A stretch of 64,000 bases of DNA from Ruminococcus sp. (lineage in GTDB: Bacteria > Bacillota > Clostridia > Oscillospirales > Ruminococcaceae), in the NCBI GenBank assembly GCA_014799785.1, contig JAAVHI010000026.1, forward strand, positions 7,654 to 71,653. The letters run 5' to 3'. Of the stretch, positions 26,143-34,977 are shown in pieces (positions within the stretch are counted from its first letter, which is position 1; the number at the start of each line of letters is the position of its first letter). The notes beneath the pieces were generated by a model, which saw nothing but the letters and a program-made list of their open reading frames with translations, was not told the DNA's origin and did no database searches. A program made the translations under genes and the position numbers.

Positions 26143-27201
26143 ATGCAGGAATATGAAATTACTAAAGACGGATTTGGTATCCATACATTTGAGTTATCAA
26201 TTCCATATTTACGAAAAGCCGAGTTGGATACTATTACGAAAAAGATATCCAGCGAACCGTCAAGCGGAATTGACGAAGTAAAGCCTAAATCCTTTTATGT
26301 ACATACGAAATATCCTTGTTTGCGGATATATCTTAATCAGAAAAAGCATATGCGGTATATACGGGTAATTGTTACCGCGAATAAAGTACTCCATCCGGAA
26401 GCCGATTATTTGTCAATACTTAATGAAAATGACGATGCTGATTTGCTTGGCATGAAGATGAATTATATGCTTACGGACATATTCGGCTATGAGTACGGTC
26501 TTGATAAATTCAATCTTTCAAGAATAGACTGTTGTGTGAACGTTATGCTGTCAAATGATTTTTCCGCAGAACGTTATGTGAAGCTGATTTCACGTTCTAT
26601 GAAGTGTCAAGAACATTTGATTGTGGAATATGATGACGATTCTGAAATTAATAAATTGAAAAATGAACATAGCTTTCGCGTCAGAACACACTTCGGTACA
26701 TTTACGGCATATGACAAATATTTTCAGCTTGAAAATATAAATGTGAATTTTGAAGCAGTATCGGACGCATTGCTAAGGCTTGAGCTTGAATTTAACAGGC
26801 GGCACATACACAATACCGCTAATGAAAATTGCGGCAATGCTGAAATTTTGAAGTTTTATTTGCGTAACAGCCGCAAAATCTTTGAAGAATTTATTTTTTC
26901 AAGATTTGACAAAGGCAGATACTACACCGTTAAGAAAATGAAGGAAATTGTGGAAAATTCCGATTTGACAAAGTGTGAAAAGAAGCACGCTCAAAAGCAT
27001 ATTGAATCTCAATGCTATGCAGAGCATTACTGCAATGCTGTTGGAAAATCAAAGAAAAAGCTTAAGTCTGACAGAGCATTTTACAATATGCTTTCAAATT
27101 TTGGGTATCTGAATATGTCCACAATTTCGCTGTCATATAGGGGCAAGCATGGTGATGACAGCGTTCCGAGCCTTTATGAACTGCTTGGATTTGACTCGTA
27201 A
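26143..27201 (+). CDS. Replication-initiator-like protein
   Basis: A 352-aa protein with the N-terminal GFGIHTFELSIPYL and a central FNLSRIDCCVNV, followed by a basic C-terminal half. The pattern resembles Rep/Rep_trans-type initiators of integrative elements, in which a similar LxRxD motif recurs; no catalytic Tyr was assigned. It could support rolling-circle-like replication of an excised element. ATG 26143 is used because AAAGGA lies about 9 nt upstream. A decayed copy of its last 30 codons occurs at 60858-60945, showing that this gene belonged to the ancestral element. Confidence 0.5.
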   Translation: MQEYEITKDGFGIHTFELSIPYLRKAELDTITKKISSEPSSGIDEVKPKSFYVHTKYPCLRIYLNQKKHMRYIRVIVTANKVLHPEADYLSILNENDDADLLGMKMNYMLTDIFGYEYGLDKFNLSRIDCCVNVMLSNDFSAERYVKLISRSMKCQEHLIVEYDDDSEINKLKNEHSFRVRTHFGTFTAYDKYFQLENINVNFEAVSDALLRLELEFNRRHIHNTANENCGNAEILKFYLRNSRKIFEEFIFSRFDKGRYYTVKKMKEIVENSDLTKCEKKHAQKHIESQCYAEHYCNAVGKSKKKLKSDRAFYNMLSNFGYLNMSTISLSYRGKHGDDSVPSLYELLGFDS

Positions 27202-27228
27202 GATATATACTCGGTGGTGTGAGCTTTA

Positions 27229-27299
27229 CACATAAAATCTCATTTTCTTTAGGCGTAAACCATTTGAAAATGGAATTTTGTGTACTTGCAGGACACCAC
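27229..27299. repeat. Hairpin plus GTGTMCTTGCAGGACAC repeat, copy 1
   Basis: Arms CATAAAATCTCATTTTC and GAAAATGGAATTTTGTG form a stem directly followed by GTGTACTTGCAGGACACCAC (27280-27299). A paralogous copy at 60971-61041 pairs with compensatory changes. It probably terminates the Rep-like gene. Confidence 0.8.
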
Positions 27300-27369
27300 T
27301 TTCTGAAAATATACTGTATAATTATTTACAGTGATAATTTAATAACCGTTTCTTCTATAATAAACATAC

Positions 27370-27398
27370 TTGCAATTTTCTCCGAAATATGCTAAAAT
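27370..27398 (+). promoter_or_regulatory. Promoter of the kinase operon
   Basis: TTGCAA (27370-27375), 17 bp, TAAAAT (27393-27398), followed by GGGGGGAG and a TTG start. Confidence 0.75.
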
Positions 27399-27421
27399 AG
27401 TACAAAAAAGGGGGGAGAAAA

Positions 27422-29086
27422 TTGTCCGAGATAATACATAAATCGTCCCGAGGTACAGTTGAAGTATTTGAAGAAAACGGTGAAAATCGTATACGGCGTA
27501 CCGTAAATGCGGAGCTGCCTTTATATGAAACGCTGAAAAATTTCGAGTGCGGATATCTTCCACGAATTTATTCGGTGGATATTGCGGAGGGTAAAACCGT
27601 TGTTACCGAGGAATTTATCTCGAAAAAAAATCTCCTTACCGCAAATTTGAACGAAAAGCAGGTAATACGCGCAATGGTGCAACTTTGCTCCGCGCTGGAT
27701 TTTATTCATAGTCTCGGTATTGTCCACCGCGACATTAAACCCTCAAATATTTTGCTTTCAGAGGACGGGGATATACGTCTTATCGACTTTGAGGCGGCTC
27801 GTCTTGTCCGTGACGGCAAGGACAAGGACACACGTTATCTTGGTACTGATGGCTTTGCTCCTCCCGAGCAGTATGGGTTTTCGCAGACGGATTTCCGTAC
27901 AGATATTTATGCGGCAGGTCAGACTATGAAAACCCTGCTGGGAAGCCTTTCCGCAAAGCCTAAGTATGCAAAAATAATTCGGAAGTGTACGGCTCTCGAC
28001 CCTGCCGAGCGTTACCAAAGCGCAAAGGCTCTTGCAGACGCTCTTACAAATAAGTGTGAGAAAATTTCCGTTGCGGCTGTTTGTACGGCAGCGGCGGCGG
28101 TACTGATTTTTGCGGCGGCTGTACCGAAAGAAGCACCTGTGAAAAATGTTACCGACGAAGTGGGAATTGTTGCTCAAGCGGAGACTGCTGTCGAAACAAC
28201 AACTGTTTCCGAGACGAAAACTGCCGCTGTATCAGAAACAACTGTTGAAACAGAAAGTACTTTAGAAACGGAAATCGATACCGAAACAGAGAATACTTCC
28301 GAAACGACAATTACTACCGAAACAGTAATTACCGATGAGAACGGTTATCCTTTTGATTTGGAAAGATATAATATTGATGATATTGAAAAATATATTGCGA
28401 GGACTGAGGGTGGACTTACATACTATGGAATACCGGAAAATCTTCCCGAATATGAACGCGGCGATCTGCTTTTCTTTCCGCCGCAGGAAAATGAGGAGAA
28501 CACAAAAATACTTTTTGCAAGCGGAAAAACGCTATTTAAAGAGTATAGAAAATTTTATATGTACTTTGATATGGACGACGACGGCGTGAACGAGGCTATT
28601 ATGGCTGAGGTGGACTCCCTTTCAAATCTTGATATAACGATAACATATGGACTTCCTGACGATACTGTTGGCGCTTATACCGGTTTAAAATGCTTTTGGT
28701 CGAAATATATTACGAAGTATGATTATATTGATATCGACGAAAACTGTTTTTTACAGATAACCTGCTTTGAAAATCCCTATGACGGAAAATATGTTGCTGT
28801 TACGGTAGGAGACGGCAAAAGCTTTAATATTACGGAAATGTACGCTGTAAAAAACAGTACGGTAGAGTATGTGGGCGGAGGCTGGGGCGAAACCACAGCG
28901 GTAATGCACGGCACAGAATTAAACATATATTTTGGCGGCGGCGGACAGAATTTGTATATGCTGCTTGACGGCAAGCTGTCGGTCATAAATGAGTACGATT
29001 TTGAAGAGTATCAAAAAATTATAAACGGTGAATATTCATTAAGAGAAATACATGAAAAAATAGCAAAAAATCCGGAGGGATATTAA
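27422..29086 (+). CDS. Membrane Ser/Thr protein kinase
   Basis: A 554-aa kinase. The catalytic loop VHRDIKPSNILL, the metal motif IDFE (E in place of the usual G) and the APE-like APPEQYG are clear. The N-lobe is short, and no canonical glycine loop is evident. After about residue 210 come one TM helix (ISVAAVCTAAAAVLIFAAAV), a Thr/Glu-rich linker of about 80 residues, and an extracellular domain with a DMDDDGVNEA calcium-binding-like motif. The start is TTG 27422, the only start near the GGGGGGAG site. It is followed immediately by a DNA-binding-like gene, suggesting that an outside signal is passed to a regulator. Confidence 0.85.
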   Translation: MSEIIHKSSRGTVEVFEENGENRIRRTVNAELPLYETLKNFECGYLPRIYSVDIAEGKTVVTEEFISKKNLLTANLNEKQVIRAMVQLCSALDFIHSLGIVHRDIKPSNILLSEDGDIRLIDFEAARLVRDGKDKDTRYLGTDGFAPPEQYGFSQTDFRTDIYAAGQTMKTLLGSLSAKPKYAKIIRKCTALDPAERYQSAKALADALTNKCEKISVAAVCTAAAAVLIFAAAVPKEAPVKNVTDEVGIVAQAETAVETTTVSETKTAAVSETTVETESTLETEIDTETENTSETTITTETVITDENGYPFDLERYNIDDIEKYIARTEGGLTYYGIPENLPEYERGDLLFFPPQENEENTKILFASGKTLFKEYRKFYMYFDMDDDGVNEAIMAEVDSLSNLDITITYGLPDDTVGAYTGLKCFWSKYITKYDYIDIDENCFLQITCFENPYDGKYVAVTVGDGKSFNITEMYAVKNSTVEYVGGGWGETTAVMHGTELNIYFGGGGQNLYMLLDGKLSVINEYDFEEYQKIINGEYSLREIHEKIAKNPEGY

Positions 29087-29521
29087 ATGACCTTGCTTAA
29101 AGAAAAATCCACAGACGAGATGTGGAATGAGATAAAGTCCGCAGATGATTACGAAAGCTTTGCGGCAAACAATACGGAGATATTTACTTCTGCGGACATT
29201 TCAGAGTATCTGAACGATTTGCTGAAAGAAAAGGGCATACCTCTTAAAGAGGCGGTGAAACAGTCTTGCATAGAGCGGACGTATGCTTATCACATTTTTT
29301 CGGGGAAGAAAGTACCGTCCCGTGACAAGGTAATTGCAATAGCTTTCGGTATAAAGCTTGATTTGGACGAGACCCAGACACTTTTGAAGCGGACAAGAAA
29401 CCGTCCTCTTTACCCCAAGGACGAGCGGGATTCGGTGATAATCTACGCGCTGCTGAACGGTCAGCGGTTGGATATTACTAACGAAAGGCTTTACGAACGG
29501 GATTTTGACCTGATACAATAA
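29087..29521 (+). CDS. HTH (XRE-like) protein paired with kinase
   Basis: A 144-aa cytoplasmic protein. Residues 40-105 match an XRE-type helix-turn-helix: LNDLLKEKGIPLKEAVKQSCI, then YAYHIFSGKKVPSRDKVIAIA. It starts directly at the kinase stop with GGAGG in the kinase end, so both are made from one mRNA. It is likely the target or effector of the kinase, as in other kinase/XRE pairs of Clostridia (inference). A terminator follows. Confidence 0.75.
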   Translation: MTLLKEKSTDEMWNEIKSADDYESFAANNTEIFTSADISEYLNDLLKEKGIPLKEAVKQSCIERTYAYHIFSGKKVPSRDKVIAIAFGIKLDLDETQTLLKRTRNRPLYPKDERDSVIIYALLNGQRLDITNERLYERDFDLIQ

Positions 29522-29523
29522 AA

Positions 29524-29571
29524 ATTCGCCTTGTATTTTTACAAGGCGAATTTGTGTCCTTAAAGTACACC
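29524..29571 (+). terminator. Terminator plus degenerate GTGTCC repeat
   Basis: The stem AATTCGCCTTGTA / ACAAGGCGAATT is followed by GTGTCCTTAAAGTACACC (29554-29571), a degenerate member of the GTGTCC palindrome family. Confidence 0.8.
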
Positions 29572-29615
29572 AAATTGATTTTAGTATGTGGTATAATTTT
29601 GTCATGGACTGTTGC

Positions 29616-29807
29616 CTACTCGCTATACAGTTCCTCGTCGGTGCAGGAAATCTCGCCGTTCTCACGCTCATATTGTTTGATCTCACGGGCAATGAGAAAT
29701 TCGATCATATTGGTGAGAGAACGGTGTTCCTTCACTGCGATCTTTTTGATCTTGCAGTGAGTAAGCGGATCCAGCCGCATTGTAAACTGGGATTTTATTA
29801 CTGCCAT
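29616..29807 (-). CDS. Ribbon-helix-helix DNA-binding protein
   Basis: A 63-aa Arc/MetJ-type protein: beta strand SQFTMRLD, helices HCKIKKIAVKEHRSLTNMIEFLIAREI, and an acidic tail. Such proteins act as dimers, as antitoxins or copy/transfer regulators. The start at 29807 follows AAGGAGATGATACT; upstream codons are AT-rich leader. A palindrome GTATCAT-T-ATGATAC lies 63 bp upstream and suggests autoregulation. No toxin gene is adjacent on the same strand. Confidence 0.85.
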   Translation of the reverse strand: MAVIKSQFTMRLDPLTHCKIKKIAVKEHRSLTNMIEFLIAREIKQYERENGEISCTDEELYSE

Positions 29808-29869
29808 AGTATCATCTCCTTGAATTATTATGATACCATATTTCCACTGAATTGTATGGTATTTATATT

Positions 29870-29884
29870 GTATCATTATGATAC
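29870..29884. promoter_or_regulatory. Candidate RHH operator
   Basis: A palindrome GTATCAT-T-ATGATAC, with a half-site ATGATACC at 29830-29837 between it and the RHH start codon. Confidence 0.6.
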
Positions 29885-29896
29885 CTATAATATGCA

Positions 29897-29935
29897 AAAC
29901 CGCGTATTGCTTATAATTTGCAATACGCGGTTTTT
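29897..29935. terminator. Hairpin terminator
   Basis: AAACCGCGTATTGC / GCAATACGCGGTTT with a 9-nt loop, followed by TTCTA. It precedes the GTGTCC repeat at 29956. Confidence 0.75.
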
Positions 29936-29955
29936 CTATAGGTAAATTCGATTTT

Positions 29956-30098
29956 GTGTCCTTGCAGGACACCACAAGGATATTTTAGAATGTTATAATA
30001 AATATATACAAATTTGTCAAATTATGCGGCAATAATTTGTGAGGTATCATAAATACACCATATTGACACCCGATTTAATTTATGATATACTTAAAAAT
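29956..30098 (+). repeat. GTGTCC palindrome plus promoter segment, copy 2
   Basis: GTGTCCTTGCAGGACACCAC (29956-29975) is followed by about 120 bp that align with 61042-61158. They include TTTGTCAAATTATG and a TTGACA (30063-30068), 17 bp, TATACT (30086-30091) promoter driving the lipoprotein. Confidence 0.8.
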
Positions 30099-30151
30099 GT
30101 TATATGTTGTAAAATTTGTACAGAGAAAAAATTTTTTTAGGGAGTACAAAC

Positions 30152-31273
30152 ATGAAAAAGTATTTATTATTAATTTTAGCTGCTTTAATGGCTGCGGCAA
30201 TGCTTACGGCCTGCGGAAACAAAAATAATGCTGATGATGTTGAAAATGAATCGGCGGCAACTTTGTCTGAAACTGAAAATGCCGTTGCAGAAACGATAAC
30301 CGAACAGGCAACGGAAATGACCTCCGAAGAAAATGTCGAAACATATGCCGTTACAGAGGAAGTTACCGAAACAGAAGCGATTGCCGAAAATAATTCTATT
30401 ACAATTTTATCTGAGGATGAACTATCATCAGATGCAAAGAAATTTTTTAAGGCTATCAATAGTTACCGCAAAAAAGAGAATGTAGAGGCTGTTATTCCCG
30501 TAAAAGAGCTTAATGAATGTGCCAAAAAATATGTCGGTGAAATCTCAGATAATTTTTTTGTATTTTCGGACGGAACTCGTGCAGACGGTTCGGAATTTTC
30601 ATCCCTTCTTGATGAAGCGGAAATTTCCTATACAGTATGTGACAAAATTTATAATTATATCATGTCATATAATATTGATTCAATAATTGTTAATATACCT
30701 TACAGTAAATCATCATATGAAATAGCAACACTACCGAAATGGAAATACATGGGCTTTTATGCTGATGAAAGTAAAGGGTACTGGGTGGCAATTTTTATTT
30801 CTGACGATCCTGCCGATGCCCCAATGCCGGAAACAGATACATACTATGATTATTCCGATTCCGACGATGTACAGAGTGTATCGTCATATTATGATGATAC
30901 TTCGGAATTTTCTGCTCTTAACACATATATGAACGCTCTTTGCAATGATGACTACAGCACATATCTTGCAATAACAAGACAGGACGACAGCAGCGATGCT
31001 GCAGAGGATTTTGAGGAAAGCAAAAAAGGCTATGTTGGTATGTCCGCTTCGGATATAAAATGCTATGAAGTCGGCGAGGGCTTCGGTCTCGGCGGGTACG
31101 GAGTTTATTACAATGTGGTGGAATACGATTCCAACGGCAGTGCAAAATTGGATATAAATACTTTCGGAGATGCTTGCGGAACAGTAGTGGTATCAGGTTC
31201 AAACAAATCTTATTATATTGCCACACATCACCGATACAGTCCGTATGTGACTATTGATAAATTAGCAAATTGA
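30152..31273 (+). CDS. Lipoprotein of unknown function
   Basis: A 373-aa exported lipoprotein. Signal peptide MKKYLLLILAALMAAAMLTAC with the lipobox LTAC and lipidated Cys21, followed by a Glu/Thr-rich linker (about 25-90) and a folded domain with CAKKYVGEIS, then YYDDTSEFSAL and a beta-rich C-terminus. The start at 30152 follows GGGAG. The linker composition matches the kinase extracellular linker, suggesting both proteins are displayed on the same surface. A promoter paralogous to that at 61128 drives it. Confidence 0.75.
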   Translation: MKKYLLLILAALMAAAMLTACGNKNNADDVENESAATLSETENAVAETITEQATEMTSEENVETYAVTEEVTETEAIAENNSITILSEDELSSDAKKFFKAINSYRKKENVEAVIPVKELNECAKKYVGEISDNFFVFSDGTRADGSEFSSLLDEAEISYTVCDKIYNYIMSYNIDSIIVNIPYSKSSYEIATLPKWKYMGFYADESKGYWVAIFISDDPADAPMPETDTYYDYSDSDDVQSVSSYYDDTSEFSALNTYMNALCNDDYSTYLAITRQDDSSDAAEDFEESKKGYVGMSASDIKCYEVGEGFGLGGYGVYYNVVEYDSNGSAKLDINTFGDACGTVVVSGSNKSYYIATHHRYSPYVTIDKLAN

Positions 31274-31390
31274 TTATATGGAATAGCAGTATCTGAAATG
31301 ATAATAAGATATGAACCGCATAATGTTAGCCAATAAACAAATTATCAACTTTAAGTTGCTTTATATAAAATATATGCTTTGGAGATTTGT

Positions 31391-32071
31391 ATGGAAGTAT
31401 TGATTATAATTATAATTGTAATTGCTGTTTTGATTTCAATTATAAAAGAACATTCCGAAATTATTATTGCCGTTTTATTATTGGGAGGTTATCTTTACAT
31501 AGCCAATAAGCTTGGAATTGGTGTTGTAAAGGCAATTTTAGGTGCTGTTGTTTTTGCAGTCTTGCTTGGGATTGTTGTAAATATTTTTTTCGCGCTACTT
31601 AATGTCTACAGAAAAAGCAAAAAAAGTAAGATATTGAATAAAATACGCAGATATTTTAGACACTGTAAACCCACAGATGATTATAATCTTATCAAGCAGA
31701 AAGCATTTAAAAAATACGGCGGCATTGATTTCAAACTTGGAGGTAGTTGTGACAAATCTGACTTTTATATAGTACAGGAACTTGATGCATTTGTAGAACG
31801 CGTCCGCGCGCCTATTATAAATGATATTGTGTCGGAATATAATAAACAAGCGTTAGTTAAAGATGAGTTTATAACGCATATGTGCCAGAAATACAGTGGG
31901 TACTGTATAGGAGACATATCTATCAGAAGCTTTGTCATTTCAATACTTACTGAAAACGGTAGCAGAACAGTTCTTGAAGGCGAAACTGCATTTGTGGTAA
32001 AAAATTCACGAGGTGGAACTAATCTTAACTATAAAGGAGAATTTTCGGAAGACGAATTAGACGAATTGTGA
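31391..32071 (+). CDS. Membrane protein of the AAA+ operon
   Basis: A 226-aa protein with two or three N-terminal TM segments (about 3-18, 24-40, 46-70) and a soluble C-terminal part of about 150 residues. Family not recognised. The ATG at 31391 has GGAG 6 nt upstream; a TTG at 31379 is less likely. It opens a run of same-strand genes up to 35283 that centres on an AAA+ ATPase. A membrane anchor or pore role is possible from context only. Confidence 0.55.
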   Translation: MEVLIIIIIVIAVLISIIKEHSEIIIAVLLLGGYLYIANKLGIGVVKAILGAVVFAVLLGIVVNIFFALLNVYRKSKKSKILNKIRRYFRHCKPTDDYNLIKQKAFKKYGGIDFKLGGSCDKSDFYIVQELDAFVERVRAPIINDIVSEYNKQALVKDEFITHMCQKYSGYCIGDISIRSFVISILTENGSRTVLEGETAFVVKNSRGGTNLNYKGEFSEDELDEL

Positions 32072-32088
32072 GAAAGGATATAAACAAT

Positions 32089-32283
32089 ATGAGTGAAAAA
32101 ATATCCTATTGGGATATTCCAGAAGAAATAAGAAATTCTGTCAATAAACAACTTCAATTTGATTTTGAACCGGATAATGAAATTCTTAACGAATTTCGCA
32201 ATATAATTAACAACGCTAAAAGCAATATCGCTCTTGATGATGTTTTGGCAGATTTTGAGGAAATAACAGAGGATAAAAAATAA
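32089..32283 (+). CDS. Small acidic protein with DIPEEIR motif
   Basis: A 64-aa acidic protein. Residues 9-15 read DIPEEIR, a motif shared with two other proteins of this operon (EVPADIR, DVPEDIR). The AAAGGA site upstream favours ATG 32089. It directly precedes the AAA+ ATPase, and the shared motif suggests a common docking site. Function unknown. Confidence 0.55.
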   Translation: MSEKISYWDIPEEIRNSVNKQLQFDFEPDNEILNEFRNIINNAKSNIALDDVLADFEEITEDKK

Positions 32284-32302
32284 ATTACGGGAGATGAAAA
32301 AA

Positions 32303-33298
32303 ATGCCTATAAATACTAACAGGCAAACCGCAGAAAAAAGTTCCGAACCTAAATCAACGGACAAGATCAAAACCGAACAGCCGCAGGTCGAATTCAAGCC
32401 GACAGACCCTATTTACGGAATAGACGATATTATTCTGGCTGACGATACAAAAGAAGAAATAAAAACCGTGATAAATTCCCGAAAAAACTGGCAAAAGGTT
32501 TTTATTGAATGGGATATGAGAAGTGTTCTCAAGCAAAGGAAAAATTTGTTTGTAAACCTGTACGGTGCGCCGGGAACCGGAAAAACTATGGCGGCTCACG
32601 CTATCGCAAAGGAAACAGAACAGAAAATCGTATGCGTCAATTATGCGGATATCGAATCAAAATATGTGGGAGAAACAAGCAAAAATCTTGTAAAACTGTT
32701 TGAACAGGCAAAGGAAAAGGATTTTATAATCTTCTTTGATGAAGCTGACGCTCTTTTAAGTAAGCGTGTGACAAATATGAGCAGTTCTACCGATGTAAGC
32801 GTAAATCAAACAAGATCAGTTTTACTGACTTTGCTTAACGATTATGACGGTATGATAATTTTTGCTACCAATTTTATCAGCAATTTCGATCCCGCGTTTA
32901 TGCGTAGGATACAGTTCCATGTTAAATTTGAGCTTCCAAACGAAACTATGAGAAGAAAGCTATGGGATATGTATATTCCGGAAAAAATGCCTGTTAGAAT
33001 TGATAAGTGCATACTTGCACGAGATTATGACGGGTTATCAGGAAGCGATATATCAACAGCGGTTCTTAAAGCAGCTTTGAAAGCGGCAAATAACAATTTA
33101 CCCGAAGTCCCACAAGAGTATTTTGAGGAGGCGGTAAAGAGTATAATATCAAGCCAAAAAGAAAACAGACAGGACAGTGATGTCACAATAACACGAAAAC
33201 CTATAAGCAAAGAAGAAGCCATGAAACAGCTTGGCAGAACTGATAAAGGCGAATGTCTTGAAAACAGTTCAAATGAAAGGAGTTTGGTTACAGTATGA
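32303..33298 (+). CDS. AAA+ ATPase (spastin/FtsH-like AAA)
   Basis: A 331-aa single-module AAA+ ATPase: Walker A GAPGTGKT (about 88-95), Walker B IIFFDEAD (about 142-149), the pore-loop region YVGETSKN, and an arginine-finger region FMRRIQFHVKF, with a C-terminal helical lid. This is the classic AAA group that unfolds or remodels proteins in hexamers. No protease domain is fused. The ATG at 32303 is preferred because GGGAG is 9 nt upstream. The stop overlaps the next gene by 4 bp. Substrates may be the small membrane proteins beside it (inference). Confidence 0.88.
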   Translation: MPINTNRQTAEKSSEPKSTDKIKTEQPQVEFKPTDPIYGIDDIILADDTKEEIKTVINSRKNWQKVFIEWDMRSVLKQRKNLFVNLYGAPGTGKTMAAHAIAKETEQKIVCVNYADIESKYVGETSKNLVKLFEQAKEKDFIIFFDEADALLSKRVTNMSSSTDVSVNQTRSVLLTLLNDYDGMIIFATNFISNFDPAFMRRIQFHVKFELPNETMRRKLWDMYIPEKMPVRIDKCILARDYDGLSGSDISTAVLKAALKAANNNLPEVPQEYFEEAVKSIISSQKENRQDSDVTITRKPISKEEAMKQLGRTDKGECLENSSNERSLVTV

Positions 33299-33636
33299 TT
33301 AATTTTATTGCGGCAGCGTTGATTTCAGCGTTTGTAGTTACAGAAATATTAGACTTTTGGGACGAATTGATAGACGGCTTAACCAAAATTGTCAACAGCG
33401 TTAAACGTCTGATGTCAGGAATATTTCAAGGCGCTAAAGCTTTTGTGCAAAAGGTTGGCGGAGCTATTCGAGAAATTGTTAAAAGCTATTCATACTCTGA
33501 AAGAGAAGATCAGTGGTATGAAACCGAAAGAGAACGAAAAGTCGATTCAAGCGAAGTTCCGGCTGATATAAGAAGCAGGGTATCCGGCGGGAACAGGGTA
33601 GACGTTACAAATGAATTGGAGCTTAGAATGGCATAA
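33295..33636 (+). CDS. Small membrane protein with EVPADIR motif
   Basis: A 113-aa protein with an N-terminal TM helix (about 2-19), an amphipathic middle and a charged C-terminus carrying EVPADIR (87-93), then VDVTNELELRM. It is translationally coupled to the AAA+ ATPase (ATGA overlap). It is a distant paralogue of the next protein by layout: TM helix, amphipathic helices, motif, acidic end. Confidence 0.6.
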   Translation: MINFIAAALISAFVVTEILDFWDELIDGLTKIVNSVKRLMSGIFQGAKAFVQKVGGAIREIVKSYSYSEREDQWYETERERKVDSSEVPADIRSRVSGGNRVDVTNELELRMA

Positions 33637-33659
33637 TAAATTTATGGAGGTTTTCAATT

Positions 33660-34019
33660 ATGTTTGGTGTAGCGGCGTCACTAATATTAGGTGCAGTTTT
33701 TGGAATGTTTGTAAGTAAAGTTATAAAAAAATTTTGGAATCCTATACACGAATGGGTCAAAAAAATGATAGGGAAGGTACAGCAAAAAATCAACCGTGCT
33801 GTGCTTGGAATTTTTCTTATCATCAAGCGGACTGCTGACGGGCTATATAAACAGGTAAGCAGGCACATAACCAAAAACAACGGCATATATGAGCAAACCG
33901 ACGTGGTAACGAATAGACCTATACCTGCTGAGGACGTTCCCGAGGACATAAGGATGGCAAATAATTGTGAACGGGACGTCAGCGAAAAATATGAAGAAGT
34001 TCTTAAAAATACGGCATGA
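33660..34019 (+). CDS. Small membrane protein with DVPEDIR motif
   Basis: A 119-aa protein with an N-terminal TM segment (about 1-22), a basic amphipathic region, and DVPEDIR at 92-98 followed by RDVSEKYEEVL. Same architecture as the preceding protein. The RBS ATGGAGG is well placed. A duplicated gene whose two copies kept chiefly the short C-terminal motif suggests that the motif is the functional contact. Confidence 0.6.
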   Translation: MFGVAASLILGAVFGMFVSKVIKKFWNPIHEWVKKMIGKVQQKINRAVLGIFLIIKRTADGLYKQVSRHITKNNGIYEQTDVVTNRPIPAEDVPEDIRMANNCERDVSEKYEEVLKNTA

Positions 34020-34031
34020 GGAGAAGTAAAA

Positions 34032-34478
34032 ATGATAAAGGGAAAAGCACAGGAATACAATAACGGTACAAAGAAAGATGTATTCGATGAAAATGATTCG
34101 ATTTTAAAAAAAGATATTGTTAAGGCTTTTGAAAATTGGTTTAAAAGATGCAAACAAATTTCATTTGAAGATTACATAAGTAAATTGAGCGAATCTATTG
34201 ATGAAGAAATTATTACATCTGTAAAAAATGATGCTGATAAAAAATGTGCCGGCGGATATTTGTACTGTCGAATAAGTGATGACAAGAAAGCACTTAATTT
34301 CAAGATAGAAATTTTTTACACAAATGGAGAGCAATGGTTTAAGAGCGAAAAAGTCGGCAAGTCAGAAATATCTAATTTTGATCCTAAAACTTCAAAAGAC
34401 GCTTTTGAAGAGATTTGGCTGTGTCAAAAAAACGGAGAAGAATATAAATTAAAAATTGATCCTCCGGAATTCGCATAA
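34032..34478 (+). CDS. Hypothetical protein of the AAA+ operon
   Basis: A 148-aa soluble protein, family not recognised. N-terminal half helical and charged; C-terminal half beta-rich, with YCRISDDKKALNFKIEIFY. RBS GAGGAG, 12 bp after the previous stop, so it belongs to the same transcript. Confidence 0.5.
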   Translation: MIKGKAQEYNNGTKKDVFDENDSILKKDIVKAFENWFKRCKQISFEDYISKLSESIDEEIITSVKNDADKKCAGGYLYCRISDDKKALNFKIEIFYTNGEQWFKSEKVGKSEISNFDPKTSKDAFEEIWLCQKNGEEYKLKIDPPEFA

Positions 34479-34511
34479 TGATATTGATTTTATAAAACAG
34501 GAGAGATTTTT

Positions 34512-34712
34512 ATGACCAGAGCCAACCTAAAAACCCAAAAATTCTGCGCATTCTGCAAGCATTGGTACGACCCGGCAAACTCAAATATTAAACCCACAAA
34601 TCCGCGGCTGTCTTTATGGGAATTTGATTCCGCCGCAAAGTGTATGTGCTTGAAGCGTAACCATGAAATGAAAGGCGGAGAAAGGTGCGGATATTACGAT
34701 TGCAAAATCTAA
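34512..34712 (+). CDS. Small zinc-ribbon-like protein
   Basis: A 66-aa protein with paired cysteines CAFC (12, 15), CMC (44, 46) and C59, C64, likely holding a zinc ion. The KFCAFCKHWYDP start resembles small zinc-binding proteins of mobile elements. RBS AGGAGAG. Same strand and spacing as the AAA+ operon. Confidence 0.6.
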   Translation: MTRANLKTQKFCAFCKHWYDPANSNIKPTNPRLSLWEFDSAAKCMCLKRNHEMKGGERCGYYDCKI

Positions 34713-34725
34713 GGGAGGAATAAAA

Positions 34726-34974
34726 ATGTCGGAGCTTTTTGACGAATATTTCGGCGATATGAAAGAAATTTACGAAAAATCAATGTCGGAGGTCAGCGAT
34801 GAGTTAAATGCAATTTCGGAATATATCGGAGCTGAATGCAGCGAGTGCGACGCTCCCGAATACATAGAGGCGACAGTTGCAGAGAGCCATTGGAAAATGA
34901 TTTCCGCTGTTATCGGCAAGGCTATGAAAATGGTGGGCGACAGCATTTTTAGAGCTATGGGTGAGGAGGAATAA
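34726..34974 (+). CDS. Small acidic hypothetical protein
   Basis: An 82-aa acidic protein rich in Glu and Ser, with two cysteines (CSEC) and a C-terminal amphipathic helix (KMISAVIGKAMKMVG). RBS GGGAGG. The next gene starts 3 bp later and ends in a similar helix, so the two may interact or derive from a duplication. Confidence 0.5.
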   Translation: MSELFDEYFGDMKEIYEKSMSEVSDELNAISEYIGAECSECDAPEYIEATVAESHWKMISAVIGKAMKMVGDSIFRAMGEEE

Positions 34975-34977
34975 TTT

